DNA of 64,000 nt, taken from an uncultured Fibrobacter sp. GTDB taxonomy: Bacteria; Fibrobacterota; Fibrobacteria; Fibrobacterales; Fibrobacteraceae. Made by a program: the position numbers and the translations under genes. The stretch lies in contig CAKUXP010000008.1 of assembly GCA_934700345.1 (NCBI GenBank), positions 33,909-97,908 of the forward strand. Reading direction: 5' to 3'. This document shows positions 42,551 through 52,587 of the stretch, in pieces. Each line of letters begins with the position of its first letter. Positions within the stretch are counted from its first letter, which is position 1. Below the pieces are notes generated by a model. It did not search any database and had not been told where the DNA came from. It worked only from the letters and a program-made list of their open reading frames with translations.

Positions 42551-44540
42551 ATGACGCATTTAAGGAAAACTTTTTTTTCTAGGACTCTCTTTTGGAGTCG
42601 GTCTAGGAACCGCCAACGCATCCGTCGTTGAAGTCAATCTGGATGAAGAGCACCAAGTCATCCGAGGATTCGGCGGAATGGTCCACAATATATGGCAAGG
42701 CGGAAAGGGGCTCTCCGCGGAAGACGCAAAAATTGCATTCGGAACCGGAGACGGGGAACTGGGACTTTCCGCACTTCGAATTCCGATAAACGAAAACTCT
42801 TCGGACTGGAGTCGCGACCTAGATGCAGCCAAGTCGGCAAAATCTTACGGGGCAATCGTCTATGCGACCCCTTTGAAGCCGCCCGCCGACCTGCAAACCG
42901 CCTACTCGTTCAACCGCTGGGGAACGACATACAACTCAACGCAAATCGTAGAGAGCAACTGGCAAGCCTATGCGAACCATCTCAACAACTTTGCCGCCTA
43001 CATGAAAAATCAAGGCGTCCCTTTATATGCTATATCCATCCAGAATGAACCGGACTGGTGCGATTCCTGGACTTGCTGGACCGCAGACAATTTGTACAAA
43101 TTCACCAAGAACTACGCTGGGCAACTACGAAAGAACGGAACAAAAGTCATCTCCGCGGAATCCTTCGCCTACAGCAAATCGCTTTACGACAAGATTTTAA
43201 ATGATAACGACGCCTTAAAAAATCTGGATATCATCGGGGCGCACTTTTACGGAAGCACCGCCGCGACCGGGGACGATTATTTCAAATACGCTCTCGCAGA
43301 CGAAAAAGCCCGACAGCAGGAACGTTGGATGACGGAGCATTACACGGAAAGCCAAGGCAGCGGAAACATGTGGCGTGGCGTCATCTCGACAGGCGACCAG
43401 GACCAGACTGCAAAAATGGACACGGTCCGCGCCCTAGACGTCGGCTACGAAATCCATCGCGGTCTTGTCATCGGGAACTTTAATTTATACACATGGTGGT
43501 ACATCCGGCGCTGTTACGGTCTCATTATGGAAAAAGATTTTAGCGGAAAGCTCTCCATTTCGCAAGGCGAAATCGGCAAACCTTCCAAGCGTGGCTATGT
43601 CCTTTCCCAGTTTTCACGATTCATCCGTCCCGGATCCGTCCGAATCGGCGCAACGTCCAATCCGGAAGCAAACGTTTTCGTCTCCGCCTACAAAAAGCAG
43701 GACAGCGTCATCGTCGTCCTGATCAACCGCGATTTCGGTTCTTCCAAAAACATCGAACTTTCCATTTCGGGGGCGGGAAACATTTCCTCGTTCAAAAAAT
43801 ACGTTACGTCGGAAACAAAAAATGTCAAGGAAGAAAGCGGAATTTCCCAAAGCAACGGAAAATTTTCCGTTTCGCTCGACAGGGAATCCATCACGACCCT
43901 CGTAGGCACAAGCGTCATCGATACCGTTCCGCAAGCTCCGTTCGGAGTGGCCGCAGCCGAAATTCCGGGAAAAATCGAAGCTGAGAACTACGATGTCGGC
44001 GGGGAAGGAGTTTCCTATTCCGATGCGGATTCCCCGAACAAGGGAGGTTTTTACAGGAACGATCGCGTCGATATCGTTGCGCTCGATTCCGCAGACACGG
44101 CAAAAGGATATGCGGTAGGATACACGCTCGGCGGGGAGTGGCTCGAATACACGGTCGATATTCGCCAAGAAGCCGCTTACAAGGTGACGGCAAGAATCGC
44201 TTCCGGTGCGGACAATTCAAGTTTCCGGCTTTTACTCGACGGCAAGATTCTGTCCGATACGGTAAAAGTCCCGAATACAGGAAGCTGGAGCGACTATTCA
44301 ACAATCGATGTCGCCTCCCGCGAACTTCCCTCGGGAACGCACATCCTTCGGCTCGAAATCACAGGACCCTATGCAAATATCGACTGGCTTGAATTCCAGG
44401 CGGAAAAGGTCAATCCATCGACAAGGCTTATCCTCCGCGGATTTCAAGGCGAAACGCCCAAACCGCACAACAAAAGCTTTGACGCCCGCGGACGGCGAAT
44501 TTCCGACAATCCCCGCTACAAAGTCCGCTTTTTCAGATAG
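42551..44540 (+). CDS. GH30-family xylanase with CBM6; signal peptide out of frame at a T8 tract
   Basis: ATG 42551, with AAGGA upstream, begins a signal peptide, but its frame ends at 42631. The enzyme frame has no start before ATG 42678 yet is open from 42564 and encodes LGLSFGVGLGTANA plus the first strand of the GH30 domain (VVEVNLDEEHQVIRGFGG). One T fewer in 42571-42578 would restore MTHLRKTFFLGLSFGVGLG and about 662 residues. Catalytic Glu codons lie at 43047 (ISIQNEPDW, acid/base) and 43335 (WMTEHYTES, nucleophile); the subtype looks like GH30_8 glucuronoxylanase. CBM6 follows (EIPGKIEAENYDVGGEG). The sorting tail is degenerate. Confidence 0.85.
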
Positions 44541-44569
44541 CCATTGAACATTTACCACACATCCATCCA

Positions 44570-44602
44570 AAAGGCTCCACGGCAAACGCCGTGGAGCCCT
44601 TT
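44570..44602 (+). terminator. Terminator after the GH30 gene
   Basis: A perfect 11-bp stem GGCTCCACGGC/GCCGTGGAGCC with AAAC loop and a CTTT tail, 30 bases past the stop. Confidence 0.8.
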
Positions 44603-44703
44603 CCCGGTGCGGGTTCATCCATTGACAATTTATCCATATAAAGAACATTCAAAAGGGAAATAGGACTTTTGCGAGAATAGATTAAAAATAAGGAGAAATT
44701 ACA

Positions 44704-46566
44704 ATGAAGCAATTTATTTACACCTTTCTCGGCTGTGCCTTGAGTACAAGCACACTGTTTGCCGCCCCGCTAGCGGAAAACGGAGCCAAGTTTCTGGGCA
44801 ACATCACGACCAGCGGTCAAATCCGAAACGATATGGGAACCTACTGGAACCAGATTACCCCGGAAAACGGCTGCAAATGGGGCTCGGTGCATTCGCTATC
44901 CAACGGAAACAGCGGAACGAGCCGCTTTGCCTGGGACAATTACGACAAGTGCGAAAGCGCCTACAACTGGGCAAAGGAAAAGCCCGGCGAACGGCACTTC
45001 AAGTTTCACGCCCTAGTTTGGGGATCCCAATATCCGAACTTTCTCTGCAAAAAGAAAAATCCGAATATTACCGTAGAGCTTACAAGGCAATACATCACGG
45101 AATGGTTTGACGCTGTAGCCGCCAAGTTTCCCGATCTCGAATACATCGATGTCGTCAATGAAGCCATCTGGGATGGAAGCAATTACCATTCCGGTTACGG
45201 CAAACCTGCGGCTGGCGCCGGCGGAATCAGTACCGACGACACCGAATGCGGCGGGTCTTACATCATCGAAGCGCTCGGAGGCGATCGCGTTATCAACGGA
45301 AAGCACCAGTACGACTTTATCACCAACGCATTCAAGATGGCTCGCGAACGCTGGCCAAAAGCAGTGCTCATCTATAACGACTACAACACGCTTTCCTGGC
45401 AGATGAACGAAGGCATCGAACTGGTCCAAACAATCATTAAAAACGGCGCACCGGTCGACGCTTACGGGCAACAGGCTCACGATTGCAAGGGAATGAGCAA
45501 GGCCGATTTTGAAAGCAGGCTTACCAAAATTCACCAGGAGACGGGTCTTCCCTTACTTATTTCGGAATACGATATCGGCGAGGCCGATGACCAAAAACAG
45601 AAAAACGACTATGCAAACCATATTCCCTTTATGTGGGAAACCGAATGGATTGCGGGCATCACCATTTGGGGCTACATCGACGGCGCCACTTGGGCTAGCA
45701 ACACAGGAATCATCAAGAATGGACAGGACCGTGCCGCAATGACGTGGCTCAAGGAATACTTTGCAAACAATCTCGACAAGGGAAAAAATACCACCGGCCT
45801 AGGAAACGGACAAACAGCCGATCCTGTTCCACAAGAACCTTTTGGAGGAACACCCTGGAAAATTCCGGGCAAGATCGAGTCGGAGAATTTTGACATTCCG
45901 GGCGTAGGCGCAGGCAACGATTCTTACCGCGTAGAATCAGCCGGTCATGGTAACGCCGATTATCGCGAAGAAAAACCCAATATCTATACAAGTGCAACAG
46001 GATACGTTCTTGGCTATAACAGCGAAGGCAATTGGTACGAATACACTGTCGATATCGCAGAAACAGGCGCCTATACAATGTTCGCCGCGGTTGCGGCAGC
46101 CGGTTCCGGAGCAAGTTTCAAGGTTTCCATGGATGGCGAAGACATCACCGAGATAATCGCTGTTCCGAAAGCCTCTTCCGGCGAAGAAAACTACGAGGAT
46201 TTCAACAAGGTTGCGGCAAATGTAAATCTGACCGAAGGAACGCACATTATGCGCATCACCGTAACCGGAGCATGGTTCGACATCGATTACATCAATTTCG
46301 AAAAAGGAGAAAACGCAAAAGACGCGTTCCCAATCGAAAAGGAGGAATCGACCCCGATACTCCATCCTGTACGCATAACCTCCCCCAGAATCGCCGATTA
46401 CGACATATTTGACATGCAAGGCGTATTCATGGGGCGTCTTAGCGCTTACAGCATCCGGGAAGCCGTTTCCTTTGCAAAATCCGGCAACATTCTGAAAACG
46501 ACCGGCTCCTACTATATCCGCAACAGAACTACCGGCAAAACGAGCGCTTTCCGTACCGTAAAATAA
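44704..46566 (+). CDS. GH10-family endo-1,4-beta-xylanase with CBM6 and sorting tail
   Basis: A 620-residue secreted enzyme: signal peptide 1-20, GH10 domain about 22-350 with acid/base Glu153 (IDVVNEAIWDG) and nucleophile Glu288 (LPLLISEYDIGE), HALVWGSQYP and YGQQAHD as further GH10 signatures; CBM6 about 385-520 (IPGKIESENFDIPG; YNSEGNWYEYTVDI; FDIDYINFEKG); and a sorting tail (DYDIFDMQGVFMG, ending FRTVK). It cuts the xylan backbone. A perfect AGGAG lies nine bases upstream, and it has its own leader after the GH30 terminator, so it may be transcribed separately. Confidence 0.95.
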   Translation: MKQFIYTFLGCALSTSTLFAAPLAENGAKFLGNITTSGQIRNDMGTYWNQITPENGCKWGSVHSLSNGNSGTSRFAWDNYDKCESAYNWAKEKPGERHFKFHALVWGSQYPNFLCKKKNPNITVELTRQYITEWFDAVAAKFPDLEYIDVVNEAIWDGSNYHSGYGKPAAGAGGISTDDTECGGSYIIEALGGDRVINGKHQYDFITNAFKMARERWPKAVLIYNDYNTLSWQMNEGIELVQTIIKNGAPVDAYGQQAHDCKGMSKADFESRLTKIHQETGLPLLISEYDIGEADDQKQKNDYANHIPFMWETEWIAGITIWGYIDGATWASNTGIIKNGQDRAAMTWLKEYFANNLDKGKNTTGLGNGQTADPVPQEPFGGTPWKIPGKIESENFDIPGVGAGNDSYRVESAGHGNADYREEKPNIYTSATGYVLGYNSEGNWYEYTVDIAETGAYTMFAAVAAAGSGASFKVSMDGEDITEIIAVPKASSGEENYEDFNKVAANVNLTEGTHIMRITVTGAWFDIDYINFEKGENAKDAFPIEKEESTPILHPVRITSPRIADYDIFDMQGVFMGRLSAYSIREAVSFAKSGNILKTTGSYYIRNRTTGKTSAFRTVK

Positions 46567-46593
46567 AAGACCCAGATTTTCCATCACACACGA

Positions 46594-46625
46594 AAAGACT
46601 CCGCGGCAAGCCCAGCGGAGTTTTT
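46594..46625 (+). terminator. Terminator after the GH10 gene
   Basis: ACTCCGC/GCGGAGT stem with one internal mismatch, followed by TTTTT, 31 bases past the stop. Confidence 0.75.
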
Positions 46626-46636
46626 AAATTGAGCAA

Positions 46637-47674
46637 ATGATCCGCCCAAAAGAAACCTACGCAGAATGGCTGCGAATCCTTGCTGCATTTAGCGTTGTAT
46701 TCCAGCATACGGTAACATCGGCGTGGTATTCAGTCCCTGTGGATTCCTGCAATTTTTCTTTTCTCAATTTTCTTAACAGCCTTTCGCGCTTTGGCGTCGG
46801 CGTATTCGTGATGATCAGCGGAGCATTTATGCTTTCGCCCAAATATCCCCACCCGCCGCAAAAGATTTTCAAGCACAACCTGCCGAAAATTTTCACACTG
46901 CTCATTTTCTGGGTTCTCTTTTACGGCACACTGGACGCCTTTGACAAGGGCGCTTCCATTTTCGAACTGCTGGCCACACCGCTACTGATTTTTACAAAAC
47001 CGCACACTCACCTCTGGTTTCTATATGTTATCGCCGGGCTATACATCTTGACTCCGCCACTACGGATCTTTACTCAATATGCAAGTCAAAAAATGGTTCT
47101 CTATGCGATAACGCTATTTATCGCATTCGGTCTTTGCTTACCGACCCTCAACCACCTGCTGAGCGTATTCGCTCATTTTTCACTCTACAAAAACTTGGCT
47201 ATCCATGGACTATCCAGTTTTGTCGGCTACTATCTCGCCGGTTTTTACCTTGCGCAATACGGAATTCCGGGAAGATACCGAAAAATCCTGTACACAGCCA
47301 GTGGACTTTTTTGGTTGGCAACGCTTTTCGCTTCGGACTATGTCAGCGACTTACAGAACACCCCAAATGAATATTTTTTCGGTAATTTTCGCCCGACGAC
47401 TTTTTTAATTTCATCAAGCGTCTTTTGCCTAGCCCGAGAAAAATTCCAAAATCGCTTGACTGCCAATCGGCGTTTTCTAGAAATTTCACAAGCAATGCTC
47501 GGGGTCTACCTGATCCATCCTGTATTCATCCGCGCATTCTACAAGATGAATTTTTCGCTTCTCGCATGGAACCCGCTTCTTTCCGCCCCATCGGCCTGCG
47601 TCCTATTTTTCTCGATTTCTCTCATCGTCGTTCTCTGCGCCCGGCAAATCCCTCTTGTAAAAAGAATTTTTTAG
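46637..47674 (+). CDS. Acyltransferase family 3 membrane protein
   Basis: A 345-residue integral membrane protein with about ten helices and the family-3 start: EWLRILAAFSVVFQHTV (catalytic-type His), FGVGVFVMISGAFML, then HLWFLYVIAGLYILTPPL and a C-terminal GVYLIHPVFIRAFYK. Such enzymes O-acetylate or succinylate surface polysaccharides or peptidoglycan; the acceptor here is unknown. It lies 11 bases past the GH10 terminator and has no carbohydrate-cluster partner next to it. Confidence 0.85.
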   Translation: MIRPKETYAEWLRILAAFSVVFQHTVTSAWYSVPVDSCNFSFLNFLNSLSRFGVGVFVMISGAFMLSPKYPHPPQKIFKHNLPKIFTLLIFWVLFYGTLDAFDKGASIFELLATPLLIFTKPHTHLWFLYVIAGLYILTPPLRIFTQYASQKMVLYAITLFIAFGLCLPTLNHLLSVFAHFSLYKNLAIHGLSSFVGYYLAGFYLAQYGIPGRYRKILYTASGLFWLATLFASDYVSDLQNTPNEYFFGNFRPTTFLISSSVFCLAREKFQNRLTANRRFLEISQAMLGVYLIHPVFIRAFYKMNFSLLAWNPLLSAPSACVLFFSISLIVVLCARQIPLVKRIF

Positions 47675-47779
47675 TGGGCAGCACAGGCCTCCCGCGCCAC
47701 CAAACGAGTTCCAATTTTCCATTCCAAAAGCTTTCTCGGCAAACGCTGCAGAGCTTTTTGCAAAAGTCTTCGCCAAGCC

Positions 47780-47811
47780 GAAAACGCCCGGAGAGGAATC
47801 CGAGCGTTTTC
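47780..47811. terminator. Bidirectional terminator between acyltransferase and rng
   Basis: GAAAACGC/GCGTTTTC arms with CGGA/TCCG inside form a stem between two convergent genes. T tracts are only four long. Confidence 0.55.
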
Positions 47812-47850
47812 CGAACCGTCTATTAAACAGCAGGCTTCGTGCAAATTAAT

Positions 47851-49389
47851 TTATGCAAAATTATACTGTTCCGTAATATCCTCGTCACGGTCGTTGAACA
47901 TGTAGAACTGGCTCGGGAACATCTTGTCGTCTTCCACCAGTTCGAGTTTCATCTCGTGCCTGTATTCCAGGTAATGGAACATCCGAGCCATATCCTTGCA
48001 CAACAGATCGACCATTTCCGAGCTGACGACCATTTTGACCTTCCTCGTCCGGCCTTTCGCACGGGCACGCGACAGCCAGCGGTCAATCGCCGAAAGAGTC
48101 GTTTCCAGGCGGAACACATGTCCCGTGCCTCGGCAAACCGGGCAAATCTCGGTCTTCTCCGTCATCAGGTTCGTTCGGACACGCTTGCGCGTTACTTCCA
48201 TCAGTCCGAACTGGGATAACGGCGACGGCGTAATCGGAGCCTTGTCCTTGCGAATCGCCTTGCGGAATTCCTGGTAGATAGCGTCTCGATTTTCCTGAAG
48301 TTCCATATCGATGAAATCGATAACGACAAGTCCACCGATATCGCGCAAGCGGAGCTGCTTGGCGATTTCATAGCAAGCATCGACGTTCGTTTCGAAAATG
48401 ATCTTTTCCTGGTCCTTACCGTGAACCTTCGGACCCGTATTCACATCGATTGCGACAAGCGCTTCGGTCTGGTCGATTACCAGGTTTCCGCCGTGGGGCA
48501 ACGGAACGGAACGCTGCAGGGAACGCGCATAGTCGTCTTCGATTTTAAAGTATTCGAAAAGGCTTTCCTTGGAACTCCAGAGCTTGACCTTGTTAATCTT
48601 GTCGGACGAAAGTTTCTGCAACTCCTCGCGAATCGCAAAGTATTCGTCGCGGTCATCGACATACACATAATCCGTGTTATCGCTGAAGTATTCGCGAATC
48701 GTCTGGCCGACAGAATCCGATTCCTTGTAGATGCAAGTCTCGGCGGGCTGGTGCGCAAAGTTATACTTGGTCGCGTCCCACTTCGCTTCGAGTTCACGCA
48801 TCTGCTTGGAAATTTCCAGCTCGCTTTCGGAAAGACCGTTCGTGCGGACGATATAGCCGACATCCGGACCTTTCAGGCGACGGACGACCTTCTTGAACTC
48901 GCGGCGTTTCTTCGGATCGCGCTCGCGCTTGGATACGCCGACAAAGTTCGTCCCCGGCATACAGACGAGGAACCTGCCTGCAAAGCTCAGGTGTGTCGTC
49001 AAACGGGCACCCTTGGTACTGATCGGTTCCTTGACCACCTGCACCATGATTTCCTGACCTTCGTGTAAAATCTGGTCAATCGAAAGTTCTTCCCCGACTG
49101 TATTTTCGTCATCCTTGTCCCCGTATTCGCGGGACAGAAGAATGTTCCGGTCTATGGCATCTTCCTGGTGGAGGAAACCGGCCTTTTCAAGCCCGATGTC
49201 AATAAACGCGGCTTTCAGCGCCGGGAGCACCTTTTGCACGACGCCTTTGTAGATATTGCCCAAGACCCGGTTGGACTCCGCACTCTCGACGACGAGCTCT
49301 GCGAGTTCTCCGCCTTCCATGACAGCAATTCTCTTTTCATAAGGTGTCATACTGATCAAAATGCCACGCTTCGAATTCTGGATAGCCAT
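47851..49389 (-). CDS. rng: Ribonuclease G (RNase E/G family)
   Basis: A 512-residue endoribonuclease of RNase G size. S1 domain about 37-130 (VLGNIYKGVVQKVLPALKAA; FIDIGLEKAGFLH), catalytic region with VAIDVNTGPKVHGKDQEK and LRDIGGLVVIDFIDM (metal-binding Asp residues), the Zn-link CPVCRGTG, and a short C terminus without the RNase E scaffold. It processes rRNA and turns over mRNA. ATG 49389 has AGGAG seven bases upstream. Confidence 0.95.
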   Translation of the reverse strand: MAIQNSKRGILISMTPYEKRIAVMEGGELAELVVESAESNRVLGNIYKGVVQKVLPALKAAFIDIGLEKAGFLHQEDAIDRNILLSREYGDKDDENTVGEELSIDQILHEGQEIMVQVVKEPISTKGARLTTHLSFAGRFLVCMPGTNFVGVSKRERDPKKRREFKKVVRRLKGPDVGYIVRTNGLSESELEISKQMRELEAKWDATKYNFAHQPAETCIYKESDSVGQTIREYFSDNTDYVYVDDRDEYFAIREELQKLSSDKINKVKLWSSKESLFEYFKIEDDYARSLQRSVPLPHGGNLVIDQTEALVAIDVNTGPKVHGKDQEKIIFETNVDACYEIAKQLRLRDIGGLVVIDFIDMELQENRDAIYQEFRKAIRKDKAPITPSPLSQFGLMEVTRKRVRTNLMTEKTEICPVCRGTGHVFRLETTLSAIDRWLSRARAKGRTRKVKMVVSSEMVDLLCKDMARMFHYLEYRHEMKLELVEDDKMFPSQFYMFNDRDEDITEQYNFA

Positions 49390-49498
49390 TCAAACTCCTA
49401 AATAAGACAAACTCTTTGAATCCCAGACGGGACCCGCTAAAAAGTACGAATATAGAATTTCACGTAAAGGCCCGACGGCGCGAAAAACCAAAAGGAAA

Positions 49499-49528
49499 TA
49501 AAAAACGCTCCCGGACCGGAAGCGCCTG
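49499..49528 (-). terminator. Terminator after purM
   Basis: Minus-strand GCGCTTCCGG/CCGGGAGCGT stem followed by TTTTTTA, 20 bases past the purM stop. Confidence 0.8.
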
Positions 49529-49547
49529 TTTCGTTTGTACGAAATCC

Positions 49548-50573
49548 TTAGTCGCGGAAGAGGACCTTGCGAGAACCCTTTACGACTTCGCCCACCATGA
49601 AAAACGGCTCGTTCTTCGCTTTGAGATGCGCTTCGACTTCGGCAAGATTCGCTTCATCGACGAAGAGGAGCATTCCGATACCCATGTTGAACGTCGAATA
49701 CATTTCGTCCTTTTCGACAGTGCCCGCCTGCTGGATAAGCTTGAAAATTGCAGGAACCTGCCATGCGGAGCGGTCGATGACCACATCTACGTTTTCCGGA
49801 AGGATGCGCGGAATGTTTCCCTGGAAACCCGAACCGGTGACATGCACCATGCCGTCGATTTTTCTTGCGTTCGTCAGATCGATGAGGCTCTTGTAATAGC
49901 TTCTGTGCGGAACGGTCAGCGCCTCGCCGATTGTCCCTTCGAGACCTTCGACCTTGCTCTTCACCGTATAGCCGGCGACATCGAAGAGTGCCTTGCGGGC
50001 AAGCGAATAGCCGTTCGTATGAAGGCCCGTCGAAGGGAGGCCGAGAATTTTCGTCCCCGGATGGATATGCGAGCCGTCAATGATGTTTTCGCGTTCCACG
50101 ACGCCCACGATCGTTCCCGAGATATCGTAATCGCCCTTCGCATAGAAGCCCGGCATTTCCGCCGTTTCGCCGCCGATGAGGACCATGTCGTTTTCACGGC
50201 AAGCCTTCGCCATGCCGACAACGATGCTGTCCATCACGGACGGTTCGAGACTTCCCATCGCCACGTAGTCGAGGAAAAACAGCGGACGCGCGCCCTGGAC
50301 CAGAATATCGTTGCAACAGTGGTTCACGATGTCCTGCCCCGGAAGCGTATGCGTTCCCATTTCGATATCGACCTTGAGCTTCGTCCCGACGCCATCGACG
50401 GAACTCACGAGAACGGGATCCTTGAGACCGAGATGCTTGAGCGTAAAAAGCCCCCCGAAATTCCCGACATCACCCAGGACACCCTGGTTGAACGTGGAAC
50501 GGACGGACTTTTTCACACCGACCATCGCCTGGTCAGCACGAGAAAGGGAAACACCTGCGTCTGCATAATTCAT
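49548..50573 (-). CDS. purM: Phosphoribosylformylglycinamidine cyclo-ligase (AIR synthase)
   Basis: A 341-residue PurM: MNYADAGVSLSRADQAM start, LVSSVDGVGTKLKVDIEMG, DIVNHCCNDILVQGARPLFFLDY (family signature), IGGETAEMPGFY, GLPSTGLHTNGYSLAR and HVTGSGFQGNIPRIL. It makes 5-aminoimidazole ribotide in purine synthesis. ATG 50573 was chosen by family alignment; the open frame continues upstream but overlaps the previous gene. It follows the cNMP-binding gene by 20 bases. Confidence 0.96.
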   Translation of the reverse strand: MNYADAGVSLSRADQAMVGVKKSVRSTFNQGVLGDVGNFGGLFTLKHLGLKDPVLVSSVDGVGTKLKVDIEMGTHTLPGQDIVNHCCNDILVQGARPLFFLDYVAMGSLEPSVMDSIVVGMAKACRENDMVLIGGETAEMPGFYAKGDYDISGTIVGVVERENIIDGSHIHPGTKILGLPSTGLHTNGYSLARKALFDVAGYTVKSKVEGLEGTIGEALTVPHRSYYKSLIDLTNARKIDGMVHVTGSGFQGNIPRILPENVDVVIDRSAWQVPAIFKLIQQAGTVEKDEMYSTFNMGIGMLLFVDEANLAEVEAHLKAKNEPFFMVGEVVKGSRKVLFRD

Positions 50574-50593
50574 ACGTTTTTCCTTTTGTTGTT

Positions 50594-51391
50594 TTATTTC
50601 CGTTGATTCTGCCTCTCGTCGATATTCCGCAAAGCATCCAGAATCAAGCTTGTCGTATCGGATTCCTGGCTGATGTTTACCGTATCGGGCATCAGATGGG
50701 TATCCAACTTGAAGAGCGTTTCGTCGCTCCAGGAAAGCATCTGTTCGAGAGCGTCCGGACCCGTTAGCCTTCCGCATTTCGCGCAGCAGATTCGCCCATC
50801 TTTGAACGCGATGAATCCGGTTGTCCCGTTGCACTCGAAAAGAACCGTTCCCGTAATGCGGCTTTTTTCGAGAGTCTGCGCAAAATCGATAAACGGCAGG
50901 ACCTTTGCACTCGCAAGGAGGGAAAGGTTTTCAAATTCGTCGAGGGCCTGGTTCTTTGCGCGAAGCCTGTCCGCGGCAATCTTGTACAGGCACACCATGA
51001 TGCTCGGATTCTTTTCGAGGAACTTGATGAATGCGTCCCGTGAAAGGTGAAGGACCGTACAGTCCTCGGCAGCGACGACTGTATTGCTCGTCCTCTCGTT
51101 GCAGATGATGGACATTTCGCCGAAACACGCGCCCGCTTCGAGCCAGGCGAGAACGTTGTAATGCCCGTCCGAAAGCATCTTGCCGCAGATTTGCGCGCGA
51201 CCGCTCTGGAGAACGCAGAACGTTTCGCCTTCGCTGTTTCCGGTGATTATCACATCGCCCGTCTCGTATTCCCGGATTTGCGAATTCAGCAGGAAGAAGT
51301 CTGCAGACTCCCGCGGAATCTGCTGCAAAAACGGCACTTCCCGTTCATAGGAAGCCGAAATCCAGTCACCGATGCTCGAATGCACTGCCAT
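50594..51391 (-). CDS. Cyclic-nucleotide-binding-domain protein with DUF4388-like C terminus
   Basis: A 265-residue protein. Residues about 20-140 form a cNMP-binding jelly roll (DVIITGNSEGETFCVLQSGRA; GACFGEMSIICNERTSNTVVA is the phosphate-binding cassette region, though its Arg and Glu are only partly conserved). Residues about 160-250 resemble DUF4388 (ITGTVLFECNGTTGFIAFKDG; CAKCGRLTGPDALEQML). There is no DNA-binding helix-turn-helix, so it is not a CRP-type regulator; it is probably a cytoplasmic signalling adaptor. It lies seven bases past the binding-protein gene. Confidence 0.78.
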   Translation of the reverse strand: MAVHSSIGDWISASYEREVPFLQQIPRESADFFLLNSQIREYETGDVIITGNSEGETFCVLQSGRAQICGKMLSDGHYNVLAWLEAGACFGEMSIICNERTSNTVVAAEDCTVLHLSRDAFIKFLEKNPSIMVCLYKIAADRLRAKNQALDEFENLSLLASAKVLPFIDFAQTLEKSRITGTVLFECNGTTGFIAFKDGRICCAKCGRLTGPDALEQMLSWSDETLFKLDTHLMPDTVNISQESDTTSLILDALRNIDERQNQRK

Positions 51392-51397
51392 ATCGAC

Positions 51398-52555
51398 CTA
51401 AATATTAGAAAGTTTGCGGTACCATTTGGGCGAATCCAAGCGAAAATCCGCCGGATGGAGAATTTTCGCCACGTCTAACAATAGGGAATCGGGCTTGACA
51501 ACCGCACTTTCGTAAAAATCCAGACCGCCTTCGGGACCTTTACGCAAGTCATACTCGTAAATTTCGCCGGAAGTCCATACGGGAAAACGTTCTAGCCGAG
51601 GCTCCCGCACGAGGAGTTCCTTGGCGCTCGAAGCGCCGCCGGGATTCAGCCAGACATCCGCCTTTTGAACGTCCCGGAAGACCTGTTCAAACGGCATGGA
51701 AAGCGAAGCGTCCGAAGTGTCCGAGGCCCAGAGATACTTCCCCCCGGCATCGCGGATCAGGTTTGCCATGTAGCTGTCCCCGGGCGAAGCGAACCACGTT
51801 CCGAAAGAAGGCGTCCCGGTAAAAACGACAGGCCGCGTCGCAATCGAATCCAGCCGCGCGCGCAAAGCCTCGTAACGCGCCTTCATCCCGAAAAAAAGCG
51901 AATCGGCAAGAGCTTCCTTGCCCGAAAGGATTCCGAAAAACTTGATCCACTCCGCCTTGGCAAGCGGCGAGCGTTCCATCCACTCCGCAGTCAGCACGAC
52001 CGGCATTTGCAGGCGTTCAAGCTTCGGAAACACGTCATAGACGGAATTTCCCGCCGAAAAAGCAAAGACCGCATCGGGAGACAGCTCGAAAATCGTTTCG
52101 GGCGAAACATCCGCGCCGCCGACTTCCTTGACATTTCCGGACTTCACGCGAGCGTAAAAAGAACTATCCGCGACATATTTTCTAGAATCGATTCCAACGA
52201 CCCGGTCTTCGACACCCAGGAGCTTCAGGTAGCCTAGATATGTCGAAGAAAGAGCGACTATCCGATTCGCAGGAATCTTGATTTTCGGCAACTCGGCGAA
52301 CGCCGGAGGCAAGGCACCCGCCAAGGAATCCAGAAGGATCCAGCGCAGCGAGGAAGACGGTCCGTTCCGAACCCAGAGAATACGAAATTTTCCGCAAGAA
52401 TCGATTCCGAAATTTTTTGCGTCGGAAATAGAAAGCACCGGAATATCCTTGCAAGCGGCAACCGTTTCCATATCGGATTTTCCCCGTAAATTTCTTTGCG
52501 CAAAGTATGCACACAACAAAGTGCAGAGAATCAAGGCGGCTAGAATCTTTTTCAT
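51398..52555 (-). CDS. ABC-type metal-siderophore/cobalamin substrate-binding protein
   Basis: A 385-residue exported protein (signal helix 1-18) of the BtuF/FecB fold: RIVALSSTYLGYLKLLGVEDRVVGID, EVGGADVSPETIFELSPDAVFAF, VVFTGTPSFGTWFASPGDSYM and a helical linker. It should capture an iron chelate or corrinoid in the periplasm. No permease or ATPase gene is nearby, and the operon continues with a cNMP-binding protein and purM, which does not identify the ligand. Confidence 0.82.
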   Translation of the reverse strand: MKKILAALILCTLLCAYFAQRNLRGKSDMETVAACKDIPVLSISDAKNFGIDSCGKFRILWVRNGPSSSLRWILLDSLAGALPPAFAELPKIKIPANRIVALSSTYLGYLKLLGVEDRVVGIDSRKYVADSSFYARVKSGNVKEVGGADVSPETIFELSPDAVFAFSAGNSVYDVFPKLERLQMPVVLTAEWMERSPLAKAEWIKFFGILSGKEALADSLFFGMKARYEALRARLDSIATRPVVFTGTPSFGTWFASPGDSYMANLIRDAGGKYLWASDTSDASLSMPFEQVFRDVQKADVWLNPGGASSAKELLVREPRLERFPVWTSGEIYEYDLRKGPEGGLDFYESAVVKPDSLLLDVAKILHPADFRLDSPKWYRKLSNI

Positions 52556-52587
52556 GACGATAATTTAGGAATTAGGAACGAGCTATT

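Noticed and set aside
48421..49068. Long antisense frames across rng, purM, clpP, sahH and other genes
   Set aside because: They are mirror images of codon bias in GC-rich genes; none carries recognisable protein motifs.
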